Below, one piece after another: positions 17,147 through 26,026 of a DNA stretch of 64,000 nt. Made by a program: the position numbers and the translations under genes. Where the stretch lies: NCBI RefSeq assembly GCF_014650895.1, contig NZ_BMVV01000007.1:248001-312000 (forward strand), in the 5' to 3' direction. The DNA comes from Streptomyces omiyaensis (lineage in GTDB: Bacteria; Actinomycetota; Actinomycetes; Streptomycetales; Streptomycetaceae). Under the pieces are notes generated by a model, which was not told the origin of the DNA, did not search any database, and saw only the letters and a list, made by a program, of their open reading frames with translations. Positions within the stretch are counted from its first letter, which is position 1; each line of letters begins with the position of its first letter.

Positions 17147-18022
17147 TCAGCCCTTGAGGCTGCCGGCGGTGAGGCCGCCCATGATGTTGCGCTGGAAGAT
17201 CAGGAAGACGATCAGCGTGGGGAGGGACGCGATGGTGAGCGCGGCGATCAGGACGTTGACCGGGACCCCGTTGGAGAGCGAGTAGATGCCCACGTTGAGG
17301 GTCTGCTTCGCCGGGTCGGGCAGGGTCAGCATCGGCCAGAGGAAGTCCTTCCAGACGCCGACCACCGCGAAGATCGACACCACGCCCAGGATGGGGCGGG
17401 AGATCGGCAGGACGATCGACCACAGGATCCGCATCGGGCTCGCGCCGTCCATCGAGGCGGCGTCCAGGAGTTCCTTGGGGATCGAGTCGAAGAACCGCTT
17501 CAGCAGGAAGATGTTGAAGGCGTTGGTCACCGACGGCAGCCAGATCGCCCACGGGCTGTTGAGCAGGTTCCGCTCCACGATCGGCACGTCGAGGACCGTG
17601 AGGTACTGCGGGACCACCAGCACGGTCGCCGGGATCATCAGGGTGGCGAGCATCATGCCGAGGATCGCCTTGCCCAGCACCGGCCGCAGCTTGGACAGCG
17701 AGTAGGCGGCCGCCACGTCGAGGATCAGCTGGAAGGCGAGCGCGCCGAAGGCGTAGTAGAAGGTGTTGAACAGCAGCGTGGACAGGTCCATGACCTCCCA
17801 CGCCCGGCTGTAGTTCTCGGGGGTGAAGCTCTCCGGGACCAGCGTCGGCGGGGTGCGCACGACTTCCTGGGTGTCCTTGAAGCCGCTGGAGACCAGCCAG
17901 TACAACGGGCCGAGGAACGCCACGGTGAAACCGCCGGTGACCAGGGCGAACGCGGCCCAGTACAGGCGCTTGCCGCGGGACTTGGCGAGGACGGCCGGTG
18001 AGATGAGGGTGCGTGTGGACAT
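17147..18022 (-). CDS. ABC sugar permease, MalG-like
   Basis: This is a 291-aa inner-membrane permease with six predicted membrane spans. The EAA loop that contacts the ATPase is visible as 'ELLDAASMDGASPMRILWSI' followed by VLPISRP. A conserved C-terminal FLIFQRNIMGGLTAGSLKG tail is typical of the MalG/CUT1 family. It starts 15 bp after the MalF-like permease and is surely cotranscribed with it. No ATPase gene is present in the locus. In streptomycetes a shared MsiK-type ATPase encoded elsewhere normally energises such importers. The likely cargo is an oligosaccharide from alpha-glucan breakdown. Confidence 0.95.
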   Translation of the reverse strand: MSTRTLISPAVLAKSRGKRLYWAAFALVTGGFTVAFLGPLYWLVSSGFKDTQEVVRTPPTLVPESFTPENYSRAWEVMDLSTLLFNTFYYAFGALAFQLILDVAAAYSLSKLRPVLGKAILGMMLATLMIPATVLVVPQYLTVLDVPIVERNLLNSPWAIWLPSVTNAFNIFLLKRFFDSIPKELLDAASMDGASPMRILWSIVLPISRPILGVVSIFAVVGVWKDFLWPMLTLPDPAKQTLNVGIYSLSNGVPVNVLIAALTIASLPTLIVFLIFQRNIMGGLTAGSLKG

Positions 18023-18037
18023 GCGGGTCTCCCGGTC

Positions 18038-18997
18038 CTACTCGTCCTCGGCGCGGCTGAGCTTGACGTACGCGGCCGAGAACCCGGCCAGCAGTACGAG
18101 CAGGAGCAGGCCGAGGGCGGCCGCGGCGCCGTAGTTGTTGAAGTTGAAGGCGTATTGGTAGATGAGGTAGACGACCGTGGTCGTGGACCCTTCCGGGCCG
18201 GCGCCGCCGGTCAGCAGGAACGGTTCGACGAAGACCTGCATGGTGGCGATGACCTGCATCAGCAGCATCAGGGACAGGATCAGGCGGGTCTGCGGGACCG
18301 TCACGTGCCAGATCTTGCGCAGCAGACCGGCCCCGTCGAGCTCGGCGGCCTCGTACAGCTCGCCCGGGATGCCCTGGAGCGCGGCCAGATAGATGAGCGT
18401 GGCGCCGCCCATGTTCATCCAGGTCGAGGCGATGACCAGGGAGAACATCGCGATGTCGGCGTCCTGGAGCCACTGCTGCTCCGGCAGGCCGACGAAGCCG
18501 AGCAGCTCGTTGAGCAGGCCGTAGCCGGGGTCGTACAGGTACTGGAAGAGCAGGACGGCGGCGACCGGCGGCAGCATCACGGGCAGGTAGACCAGCAGCC
18601 GCAGGTATCCCTTGCCGTGCCGGAACTCGTTGATCGTGATCGCCAGGACGAAGGGGACCACGAAGCCGAACACCAGGGCCAGGACGGTGTACCAGACGGT
18701 GTTGCCCCAGGCCTGCCAGAAGGAGGGGTCGTTGAAGACGGTGCGGAAGTTGTCCAGGCCCACCCAGACCGACTCGCCGCTCTCGGTCTTCTGGAAGGCC
18801 AGCAGGAACTCCCTGACCATCGGCCACCAGGAGAACACGGCGAAACACACCACGGCGCCGATGAGGAAACCGTGGGCCGTCAGGTTGCGCCGCAGGCTCT
18901 TGGCGAACGCGCCGCCGGGGGCCGCGGGCCCCTGGGGGCGCGGCTCGGGGTGGCGGGGGCGCCCCGCCTTGCTCGGGGTCAGGCTCGGGGCCGACAT
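18038..18997 (-). CDS. ABC sugar permease, MalF-like
   Basis: This is a 319-aa permease. A cytosolic N-terminal tail of about 40 residues is followed by six membrane spans. The EAA loop reads 'ELYEAAELDGAGLLRKIWHV' followed by TVPQTRL. The ATG at 18997 has AAGGAG at good spacing. It pairs with the MalG-like protein just downstream to form the channel of a CUT1 importer fed by the lipoprotein encoded upstream. The 84-bp gap to the binding-protein gene holds a stable hairpin. Confidence 0.95.
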   Translation of the reverse strand: MSAPSLTPSKAGRPRHPEPRPQGPAAPGGAFAKSLRRNLTAHGFLIGAVVCFAVFSWWPMVREFLLAFQKTESGESVWVGLDNFRTVFNDPSFWQAWGNTVWYTVLALVFGFVVPFVLAITINEFRHGKGYLRLLVYLPVMLPPVAAVLLFQYLYDPGYGLLNELLGFVGLPEQQWLQDADIAMFSLVIASTWMNMGGATLIYLAALQGIPGELYEAAELDGAGLLRKIWHVTVPQTRLILSLMLLMQVIATMQVFVEPFLLTGGAGPEGSTTTVVYLIYQYAFNFNNYGAAAALGLLLLVLLAGFSAAYVKLSRAEDE

Positions 18998-19039
18998 ACG
19001 TGCTCCTTGGTACGGGACTGCCGCTTCTGGGGGTGCCGG

Positions 19040-19075
19040 CGGGCGGGGCGGACCGGTCGGGGTCCGCCCCGCCCG
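19040..19075 (-). terminator. Intercistronic hairpin after the binding-protein gene
   Basis: Perfect 14-bp stem (19040-19053 with 19062-19075), 8-nt loop. Such hairpins usually stabilise or partly terminate the message, so that the binding protein is made in excess over the permeases. Confidence 0.65.
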
Positions 19076-19081
19076 GCCGGG

Positions 19082-20503
19082 TCACTGGTTGGCCAGTACC
19101 TGGTTGACCTGGGTCTCGGCCGTGGCCAGGAGCTTGTCGATGTCGGCGTCCTTGTTGGTGAGGACACCGGACATCACGTTGTCGAGGATCTTGTAGAGCT
19201 CCTGGGCCTTCGGCGGCTCGGCCTTGCCCGGGACGGGGCTGTCCATGAAGGTCTTGAAGTTGGCGACCGGCATGGTGGCGTGCTCCACGCGCGCGGCGTC
19301 GTCGGTGGTCTTGGACCCGTTCAGCCAGAAGTTGGGCTGCGGGATGCCGACCGGGAGCTTGTCGGCCTTGGTGCGGGCCCAGTCGAACTGGCCCTTGCCG
19401 ACCGTGAGGTTCTTGAAGTTCAGCCAGGCGACGGCGGCCTTGATCTTGTCGGGCGCGATGCCCTGCTTGATCATGTAGTTGTTGCCGCCGGCCAGGGTGT
19501 TCTTGCCGCCCGGGATCGGGCCCATGCCGAAGTTCTCGTACTTCGCGCCCAGCTGCTGCACCATGTACGCGATGTCGTCGGGCGCGGCGAGGAACATGCC
19601 GAGCTTGTCGGTGGCGATCTGCTTCTGGAGGTCGCCCCACTTCAGCAGCTGGGTCTTGCCCATGCTGTCGTCCTCCCAGCGCATGGCGTGGAGGTTCTTC
19701 ACGACCTGCTTGCCCAGCTCGCTGTTGAACGCCGCCTTCTTCCCGCTCGCGTCGACGACGTCGCCGCCGAGGCTGTAGAGCTGGGCGGTGAAGTGCCAGC
19801 CGCCGGTGTTGGCCGCGCTGTACTCGCCGAACCCGGAGACACCCTCACCCAGACCCGCGATCTTCTTCGCGGCGGCCCGGACCTCCTCCCAGGTCCGCGG
19901 CGGGGCGTCGGGGTCCAGGCCGGCGTCCTTGAAGAGCTTGCGGTTGATCAGCAGGCCCATGGTGTAGTTGCTGGTCGGCAGGCCGTACAGCTTGCCGTCC
20001 TGCTTGAGCGAGCCGAGGACGTTGGGGTCGATGTCCTTCAGCGCCGGGACCGTCTTGTCGTTGACGTACGCGGAGATGTCCGCGGCGCCGTTCTCCGACA
20101 GGACCTGGGGCAGGTCGGTGAAGTAGGTGTAGAAGACGTCCGGCTGCGACTTCGCCTTGAGCATGGCGGTGAAGCGCGGCGGCTCCAGGCACTGGCCGGG
20201 GGTGGAGCGGCCCTCGATGGTGACGTTGGGGTACGTCTTGTTGAACTCTGCGACGTCCTCCTTCCACTCCTTCAGCTCGGCCGCCTTCGCCGCCGGCGGC
20301 ATGCAGTCGATCGTGATCGTCACCTTGGTGTTCGGGTCGAGCGGAGCGGAGGCGTCGGACGAGCCGGTCGGCTGCGAAGCGCCGCCACCGCTGGAGTCGC
20401 TGCTGCTGCTCGTGCCACAGGCGGCGAGAGCGGTCAGCGTCATCGCGGAGACGACGGCGACCGCGCTGGCGCGGCGGGTACGGCGGAGCCTGGCACTTCT
20501 CAT
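19082..20503 (-). CDS. ABC sugar-binding lipoprotein heading the importer operon
   Basis: This is a 473-aa family 1 solute-binding lipoprotein. The start is MRSARL, with GAAGGGGA upstream. The lipobox is LTALAAC (Cys29), followed by a Ser/Gly-rich linker. It is the first gene of the binding protein-MalF-MalG operon and should set the substrate of the importer. It is a close paralogue of the orphan copy at 1743-3131. The two share one uninterrupted 227-bp identical DNA block, and even the ribosome sites and the first codons are alike. The specificity is inferred from the neighbouring glucanases. Confidence 0.93.
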   Translation of the reverse strand: MRSARLRRTRRASAVAVVSAMTLTALAACGTSSSSDSSGGGASQPTGSSDASAPLDPNTKVTITIDCMPPAAKAAELKEWKEDVAEFNKTYPNVTIEGRSTPGQCLEPPRFTAMLKAKSQPDVFYTYFTDLPQVLSENGAADISAYVNDKTVPALKDIDPNVLGSLKQDGKLYGLPTSNYTMGLLINRKLFKDAGLDPDAPPRTWEEVRAAAKKIAGLGEGVSGFGEYSAANTGGWHFTAQLYSLGGDVVDASGKKAAFNSELGKQVVKNLHAMRWEDDSMGKTQLLKWGDLQKQIATDKLGMFLAAPDDIAYMVQQLGAKYENFGMGPIPGGKNTLAGGNNYMIKQGIAPDKIKAAVAWLNFKNLTVGKGQFDWARTKADKLPVGIPQPNFWLNGSKTTDDAARVEHATMPVANFKTFMDSPVPGKAEPPKAQELYKILDNVMSGVLTNKDADIDKLLATAETQVNQVLANQ

Positions 20504-20874
20504 CGAGTGGTCCCCTTCGGGCAAGAACTGGGAGGGTGCCCCGCCGAGGTCGGCGACTGCTTTGCGGGGCGCGGCACACTCAACCACCCCCAACAAGTGA
20601 ACGCAAGATATCGCGCTCATTTCGTAATTGCTCGACAATCGCCTCGCTTTCTGGGGCGGGGCGCCTCCGGTTCCCCGTCGCACGTGAGGGCCCCCTCCAG
20701 GGCGGGATCACGCCGAGTGGACGCCGGATGGACCGTGCGCCGGGACTGTCGCGCAAGGAGTAAATGATTTGCGCGATCACTTCAACTTTTTCCATCGACC
20801 CGTTACCTTGGCGCACGGTGCGACCACCGGCACACAGGACCGGGGCCACGACACGCCGCTCCCGCCGGCCGCGC
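20504..20874. promoter_or_regulatory. Intergenic region with the ABC-operon promoter and an inverted repeat
   Basis: No gene is seen here. At 20627-20639 ATTG and CAAT flank CTCGA. The enclosed TCGACAAT is the complement of ATTGTCGA, which also occurs at the LacI promoter (12948-12955). A second repeat has arms TCGCGCAA and TTGCGCGA at 20749-20756 and 20769-20776. A possible minus-strand -10 (TATCTT, complement of 20605-20610) has no good -35. Confidence 0.45.
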
Positions 20875-22390
20875 TCACCAGGCGAGCCGGGTCAGGGGCG
20901 CGCTCACCAGGTGGCAGTGGAGGAGGAGGCTCGCCGTGGTGGGGGAGGCCGGCGCGGTGAGCGTGAAGAGCGTGCGCGCGGTCCGGGTCCACCAGCCCCG
21001 CTGCCAGGCCCCGACCGCACCCGCCACCACGCCCGGGGACGTCGCCGCCAGGGCGGTGCCCAGGACGGTGACCACCGACAGCGGGGGAGAGCCCAGCGGC
21101 ACCGCCTCCATCATGGCGTTGACGTCGGAGACGACCGCCGCGAGCGCCGCGGCGAAGGCCCCCGTGAGCAGCCCCGCCACCGTCGCCGCGGCCCGCGCGG
21201 CCCGCGCCGCGCGGGTGCGGCGACCGGACGCGGAGACGTCGCGCCACCGCCGTCGCGGGGAAGGCGACGGCGCCGAGGGCCGACACGGCCGCGCCGGAGA
21301 CGAGCAGGGCCGTGTGCAGGGCGGGGGACCGGCTCCAGGACAGCTTCCCGTACGCCGTCGACGGCGTCGCCGACGAGACCGGCACGCCCCCGCCGGCGAA
21401 GGCGATCGTGGCGTCGCCGCCGTCCCGCTCACGGAACAGTCCGCCGCCCGGCGCGGTCCAGCGCTGTTCGGCCCGGTCGGGGGCGGGGGAGAGGCCGGTG
21501 GTGCGCAGGCCGTTCCCGCCGTCCCGCCCGACGGTGACCGCTCCCGCCAGCCCCTCGACGGCCATGAGGCCGGCGCGGCTGACCCGGGTGGCGCGGTAAC
21601 TGCCGGTGTACGGGGCGAGGGCGGGGTCGGCCGTGGCGGCGCGGGGGTCGCGGGCGGGGCGGAGGGACGCGGGGCGAGCGCCCCGACGATCCGGTCGACC
21701 GGCTCCCTGCCGTCCCGCCCGGCGCGCCCGTCGACGCCGTCGCCGTTGAAGACGACGAAGATGCCCGGACCGCGTTCCGGCAGGAGCAGCGGGGCGGAGT
21801 GGAAACCGGGGATGTCACCGTCCTTGAACCAGCCGGTGTGCCCGCCGCCCCGCCACTCCTCGTAGCCGTGTCCGAGCCCGGGCGGACGGGGGTCCTGGCG
21901 GTGGTGGACGCGCTGCATCAGACGGTTCGCCGGGGTGTGGGCGGTCGGCCGGTCGACGAGCCGGCGCCCCATGTCGGCAGCCGTGCCGGCCGCGCCGGGA
22001 CCGGCCGCGCTCCACGCTCCGTACCGACCCTTCTCCTCGGTCCAGCCGGAGGCGCCGTCGGGCCGGTGGCCGCGGGCCAGGTGCGCCGCGATCCGCGCGG
22101 GCTGCGGCTGGGCGAAGGGGGAGCGGGTCATGCCCAGCGGCCGGAGGATCCGCGTCTCGACGCAGGAGGGGAAGTCCGTCCAGGAGACGTCCGCGACGAG
22201 CCGGCCGGCGAGGGCGTAGCCGTAGTTGTCGTACGCGACGGTCTCCCCGGGCGCGCGCACCCGCGGCGGCCGCCGCGTGGCCGGGCTCTCGGCGAGCGGC
22301 TCCCCGTCCTCGGCGGCGGCCCTGTCGCGGCCCACGAGGTCGCTGTCGAAGCCCCCGGTGCGCGTGAGCAGGTGGTTCCAGGGTGACGGG
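20875..22390 (-). pseudogene. Decayed serine hydrolase (beta-lactamase class C family)
   Basis: Remnant of a serine beta-lactamase-like hydrolase with a C-terminal membrane part. The frame ending at 20875 carries 'HLLTRTGGF' (usual LLTHTSGL), the YDNYGYALAGRL segment with the Y-x-N motif, 'ILRPLGM' and 'GHTGW'. The N-terminal part with the SxxK nucleophile is absent: upstream the frame runs into response-regulator sequence. The following segment (GLAGAVTVGRDGG...RERDGGDATIAFAGGG) continues in another frame around 21250-21565, and the last hydrophobic part (VAGLLTGAFAAALAAVV) returns to the first frame. At least two frameshifts and an N-terminal loss make it non-functional unless the assembly is wrong. 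Confidence 0.75.
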
Positions 22391-22535
22391 GCGGCCGGGG
22401 TGGGCAACGGACTCGGGAACCTGCGTGACCGGGCGGCCTCCTCGGCGCGCAGCTGCGGGCCGGCCCCACCCCCGACGGCCGCGGGTGCGCCCCCACGCTG
22501 CCGATGCGCCCCTCGCCCGCCTGGTCGGGCCGGCC

Positions 22536-23116
22536 GGCCCTGTTCCCGCGCGATCCGCACCGCGTCCAGCCGGTCGCGGGCGTCGAGCTTGGTGACGGCC
22601 GCGCCGAGGCGGTTCCGTACCGTGCCCTGCGACAGGTGCAGCCCGCGGTCGATCTCGGAGAGCTCGGCGCCCCCGGCGGCCAGCCGCAGCACGTCGGTCT
22701 CCCTGTCCCCCAGCGGGCTCTCCCCGGCCATGAGCCCTCGGGTCGATGACGTGTTCCCCGGCCGCGACCCGGCGCACCGCGTCGGCGAGGCGGTCCGGCG
22801 GCGCGTCCTTCAGCATGAAGCCGTGCACCCGCGCCGCGAGCGCCGGCCGCGGCACCTCGGGCCGCCCCAGGGCGGTCAGGACCGGCACCCGGCACTCCGG
22901 CAGCGCGGCACCCAGGTCCCGGGCGGCGGCGAGTCCGTCCCTGCCGGGCGTCTCGACGTCGAGCACCGCCACCGTGGGCCGGTGCGCGAGCGCGGCGGGG
23001 ACGACCGCGTCGCCGTCGGGCACCTCCGCCACGACCTCCATGTCCGGCTCCAGACCCGGCAGGGCGACCAGTGCCCCGCGGATCTACGTGTCCTCGGCCG
23101 GCAGGATCCGGATCAC
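22536..23116 (-). pseudogene. Decayed NarL/LuxR-type response regulator
   Basis: The expected start is GTG at 23116, overlapping the metallophosphoesterase stop by four bases (GTGA). The reading begins VIRILPAEDT and then meets TAG at 23084-23086, where relatives have Gln or Met. After it the receiver domain resumes (VALPGLEPDMEVVAEV, then VAVLDVETPGRDG with the phosphoacceptor Asp, then HGFMLKDAPPD). Near 22735 the frame shifts, and the LuxR HTH is in the next frame (LGDRETDVLRLAAGG...SQGTVRNRLGAAVTKL). Two independent lesions argue for real decay. No partner histidine kinase is present. Confidence 0.8.
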
Positions 23117-24336
23117 GCGCCCGCCTCCGGCCCCCGCGGGGCGCGGAGTACGAGCAGGGTGATCTCGCTGGGGGCGAAGACGCGGAACGGCGGCCCCCAG
23201 AAGCCGGTGCCGCGGCTGGTGTAGAGGAGGGTGCGGACGCCGTGCCGGCTGAGGCCGGCGAGGACCGGCTGGTCGATGCCGACCAGGTGGTGGAAGGGCC
23301 AGATCTGGCCGCCGTGGGTGTGGCCGGAGAGCTGGAGGTCGACGCCGTGGGCCGCCGCCCGGTCGACGAACTTGGGCTGATGGGCGAGGAGGAGGACGGG
23401 CAGGGCGGGGTCGGCGCCGTCGAGGGCCCCGTCGAGGTGGGCGCGGTGGCCCGCCAGTCCGGAGGCTTCGGCGGTGACGTCGTCGACGCCGGCGACCACG
23501 AGGGTGTCACCGCCGCGTTCGAGCAGCACGTGGCGGTTGCGCAGCGGCTCCCAGCCCAGCTCGCCCATCAGGTCCACCCAGCCCTGGGCCTCGCTGTAGT
23601 ACTCGTGGTTGCCGGTGACGTAGACCCGGGCGCGGGTCGCCCGCACGGTGCCCAGGGGAGCGGCCTGGGCACGGCGGCGTTCGGCCGTGCCGTCCGCGAT
23701 GTCGCCGGTGTGGCAGACCAGGTCGGCCTCCAGGGTGTTCACCGTCTCGCAGACCCGTGCCGACCAGCGGGCGCGGTCGAGCGGGCCGTAGTGGGTGTCG
23801 GTGATCAGGACGACCCGGGTGCCGTCGAGCCCCGCCCCCAGGCGCGGGAGCGTCACGTCGAGCCGGCGCACCCGCGGCACGCGCCGGGCCTCGGCGTACC
23901 CCCAGGCGAGCAGGACGGCGCAGACGCCGAGGACGGCCCAGGTCACGAGGCGCGCCCGGTCCCGTCCGTCGCCCACGTCCGCCACGGTCAGGGCGAGCCG
24001 CAGCAGGACGCCGAGCAGGACGGACCAGGTGAAGAGCACCCAGCTGACGCCCAGCAGGGTGTCGCCGACGATCGCCGCGCGGTCCCGCTGGCGCCGCCCG
24101 TGGCCGTGCACCATCGCGAGCGGCATCCCGACCAGGCCCAGCACGGACAGCGCGGTGCCGGCCGCCGCCACGGGCAGCGGCCAGCGCTGGCCCGTGTGCA
24201 GGAGCACCCCGCACGGCACGGCCCACAGCAGGACGGGGGCGATCAGCGGGACGAAGCGCATCAGGCGCTGCAGACGGCCGGGTGGCGCCCCGTGCGGCCC
24301 GCCCGCGGCGGATCGGGTGTCGCTGGTCTCGGTCAC
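23113..24336 (-). CDS. Membrane-anchored metallophosphoesterase
   Basis: This is a 407-aa protein with a GTG start at 24336 and AGGAGGGG upstream. Four hydrophobic spans fill residues about 25-165. The C-terminal calcineurin-like phosphoesterase domain has all the metal-site blocks: ITDTHYG, HTGDIADG, VTGNHEYY, LAHQPK and SGHTHGGQ. Proteins of this build are annotated as YkuE/UDP-2,3-diacylglucosamine hydrolase-like, and the natural substrate is unknown. Its 3' end overlaps the start of the broken response-regulator gene by four bases, so the two were once translationally coupled. Confidence 0.92.
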   Translation of the reverse strand: MTETSDTRSAAGGPHGAPPGRLQRLMRFVPLIAPVLLWAVPCGVLLHTGQRWPLPVAAAGTALSVLGLVGMPLAMVHGHGRRQRDRAAIVGDTLLGVSWVLFTWSVLLGVLLRLALTVADVGDGRDRARLVTWAVLGVCAVLLAWGYAEARRVPRVRRLDVTLPRLGAGLDGTRVVLITDTHYGPLDRARWSARVCETVNTLEADLVCHTGDIADGTAERRRAQAAPLGTVRATRARVYVTGNHEYYSEAQGWVDLMGELGWEPLRNRHVLLERGGDTLVVAGVDDVTAEASGLAGHRAHLDGALDGADPALPVLLLAHQPKFVDRAAAHGVDLQLSGHTHGGQIWPFHHLVGIDQPVLAGLSRHGVRTLLYTSRGTGFWGPPFRVFAPSEITLLVLRAPRGPEAGA

Positions 24337-24471
24337 GCTTCCCCTCCTGAGGATCTGTCCCGGCGGATCACGACCGATTCTGCACGCGTTCCCCGGGGCA
24401 CGGGACGGGGGCCGGGGAAGGGGTCGGGGAGGGGAGCCGGGACGCCCCGTATCCACCGGATGTCTGTTTGG

Positions 24472-24490
24472 TTAGGCTGGCCTTGCCTGG
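24472..24490. promoter_or_regulatory. Possible iron box (DmdR/IdeR-type site)
   Basis: TTAGGCTGGCCTTGCCTGG matches about 13-14 of 19 positions of the recalled consensus TWAGGTWAGSCTWACCTWA. A TAGGGT at 24494-24499 could be a -10 for the gene at 24689. This is the only feature found in the 352-bp gap 24337-24688. Confidence 0.4.
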
Positions 24491-24688
24491 CATGTAGGGT
24501 CGGATGCCGGGTCGGGTTCCGCCGCCGCCGTGGCGGGGACCCCGAGGACGGAACGGGCAGAGACGAAGGCAGAGCGCAGGTGAGTGGCGGAGAGCGGGCC
24601 GGTGCCCGCCGTGGGCCCGCTGGAGCGGGACGTGCGAGGCGGGTGACGGGTGCCGTGACCCCCGGCGCGCTGCCCGGGACGAGGCGTC

Positions 24689-25174
24689 GTGGGTGAGATC
24701 GCGTTCACGGCCGGCGCCCTCTACGTCATCGTGCTGCTCCGGGCCGGCGGGACCTTCGCCGTCGGATGGCTCGCGGGCGCGGGCGCCCGGCGCAGCCGGT
24801 TCGCCGAGCGCATCTCCTCGGCCAAGTTCCAGCGGGTCGAGCGGGCGATCCAGCGGTGGGGCGCGCCGGTGGTGGCCGTCTCCTTCCTGACCGTCGGTTT
24901 CCAGACCGCCGCCAACTTCCTCGCGGGCAGCATGCGGATGCCCCTGACGCGCTACCTGCCCGCGCTGTTCGTCGGCGGAGCGGCCTGGGCGCTGGTCTAC
25001 GCGACCGTCGGGATCGGCGTGCTCGGGGTGCTGGCCGACCTGTTCGCCGAGCGGACGGCCCTCGGGGTCGCCGCGGTGGCCGCCCTCCTGCTCGTGGTGT
25101 GCGGTGTGGTGGTGCACCGCAGGCGCAGGACGGTCCCGCCCGCGCCCGTTCCCGCCGACGGCGAGGCCTCCTAG
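24689..25174 (+). CDS. Small VTT/DedA-like membrane protein
   Basis: This is a 161-aa membrane protein with a GTG start at 24689. The centre has features of the VTT (SNARE-associated/DedA) fold: 'FQRVERAIQRWGAPVVAVSF', then FQTAANFLAGSMRMPLTRYLPA, and a C-terminal hydrophobic pair. It is shorter than classical DedA proteins (about 200 aa). DedA-type proteins are linked to lipid flipping and membrane homeostasis, and the role here is not known. A possible iron box lies about 200 bp upstream. Confidence 0.7.
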   Translation: MGEIAFTAGALYVIVLLRAGGTFAVGWLAGAGARRSRFAERISSAKFQRVERAIQRWGAPVVAVSFLTVGFQTAANFLAGSMRMPLTRYLPALFVGGAAWALVYATVGIGVLGVLADLFAERTALGVAAVAALLLVVCGVVVHRRRRTVPPAPVPADGEAS

Positions 25175-25242
25175 GAGGACGCGGCCGGTCTCGGCGGACG
25201 CCGGAGCGGCGGTACGTGCCGGGCCACCTGCACGTGCCGGAG

Positions 25243-25302
25243 TACCGGCATGTGTCGCCGTACCGGCATGTGTCGCCGTACCGGACCGTGTCGGCGTACC
25301 GG
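25243..25302 (+). repeat. 18-bp tandem repeat
   Basis: Two perfect copies of TACCGGCATGTGTCGCCG (25243-25260, 25261-25278), a degenerate third copy (25279-25296) and a 6-bp partial. It is non-coding as far as can be seen and follows the VTT gene. Confidence 0.85.
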
Positions 25303-25463
25303 GTCGCGGACCCCTCCGCGCCGATGGCCGGCGTGCGGACCTGGGGTGCCTCACCGTCCCCCGCCGTCCCCATCGCCCCCGCCGTCCCCCACCGCCCGAT
25401 TCCCGCCATCCGTCGTCCGATAAACGGTTGCCTTCTCCCGTTCCGGGCGCGGAAAGTGACGCC

Positions 25464-25820
25464 GTGACCATGACCGATGACAGACCGCGGATCGACACGG
25501 CCCACCGGCGGCACCTCCACGCCCACGACTGTCCCGCCCCCGCGGCCGCCGGCCTGCCGGCCCTCGCCGCCGGGCCGGCCGAGTCCCTCCGCCAACCCGG
25601 CCCGGGCCTCCGGGACGGCGAGCCCCACGTGGTGCCGCGGACCCGGATCCGGCGGGACGTCATCGGCCGTCCGCTGCGCGCCCGCCCGGGCGCCGTGACG
25701 GCCGGGCGCTTCGAGGGGCCCGGGATCCAGGCGCACGCCTTCGCCCCGCTCGTGCTCGACGCGCTCGTCGCCCGTGACGACCGCGACCCGACGTGGGGGG
25801 AGGCCTTCCGGCGGCGGTGA
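25464..25820 (+). CDS. Hypothetical protein, possibly a broken gene
   Basis: This is a 118-codon frame (GTG 25464, ATG 25470 alternative) of unknown function, acidic and Arg-rich. After its TGA (25818-25820) the same frame stays open for 31 more codons with plausible helix-forming sequence (HDPHLGRLHAVGPEVAAPVL) before TGA at 25914-25916. The true gene may have been longer and carry a nonsense mutation. No domain was recognised. Confidence 0.35.
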   Translation: MTMTDDRPRIDTAHRRHLHAHDCPAPAAAGLPALAAGPAESLRQPGPGLRDGEPHVVPRTRIRRDVIGRPLRARPGAVTAGRFEGPGIQAHAFAPLVLDALVARDDRDPTWGEAFRRR

Positions 25821-25991
25821 CCGGCCGGAAAGGGCCTGCGCGGACACGACCCGCACCTGGGCCGACTGCACGCGGTCGGGCCGGAGGTGGCGGCCCCGGT
25901 CCTCCGGGCGGTGTGACCGGGGCGCGCAGCGCGGTGCGAGGCCTGGGGGCGCTCGTGGGGTGAGGCGCGTCTCACCGGCGGGCGCCCACCT

Positions 25992-26015
25992 TGCTATGCA
26001 ACCAGTTGCATAGCA
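25992..26015. promoter_or_regulatory. Operator of the PadR gene
   Basis: Perfect inverted repeat with 11-bp arms (TGCTATGCAAC and its complement) and a 2-bp centre, ending 11 bp before the PadR start codon. Its position fits autorepression. Confidence 0.75.
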
Positions 26016-26026
26016 GGATCGGGGGC

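Noticed and set aside
11658..17285. A plus-strand open frame of 1875 codons across LacI, GH87 and GH13 genes
   Set aside because: It runs antisense over several clear genes and has no ribosome site or domain. It is a GC-rich shadow frame.
17031..19640. Extension of the GH13 frame upstream through both permease genes as one 1406-aa protein
   Set aside because: The upstream part is out-of-frame translation of the permeases and binding protein. GTG 17030 has a ribosome site and starts the GH13 domain.
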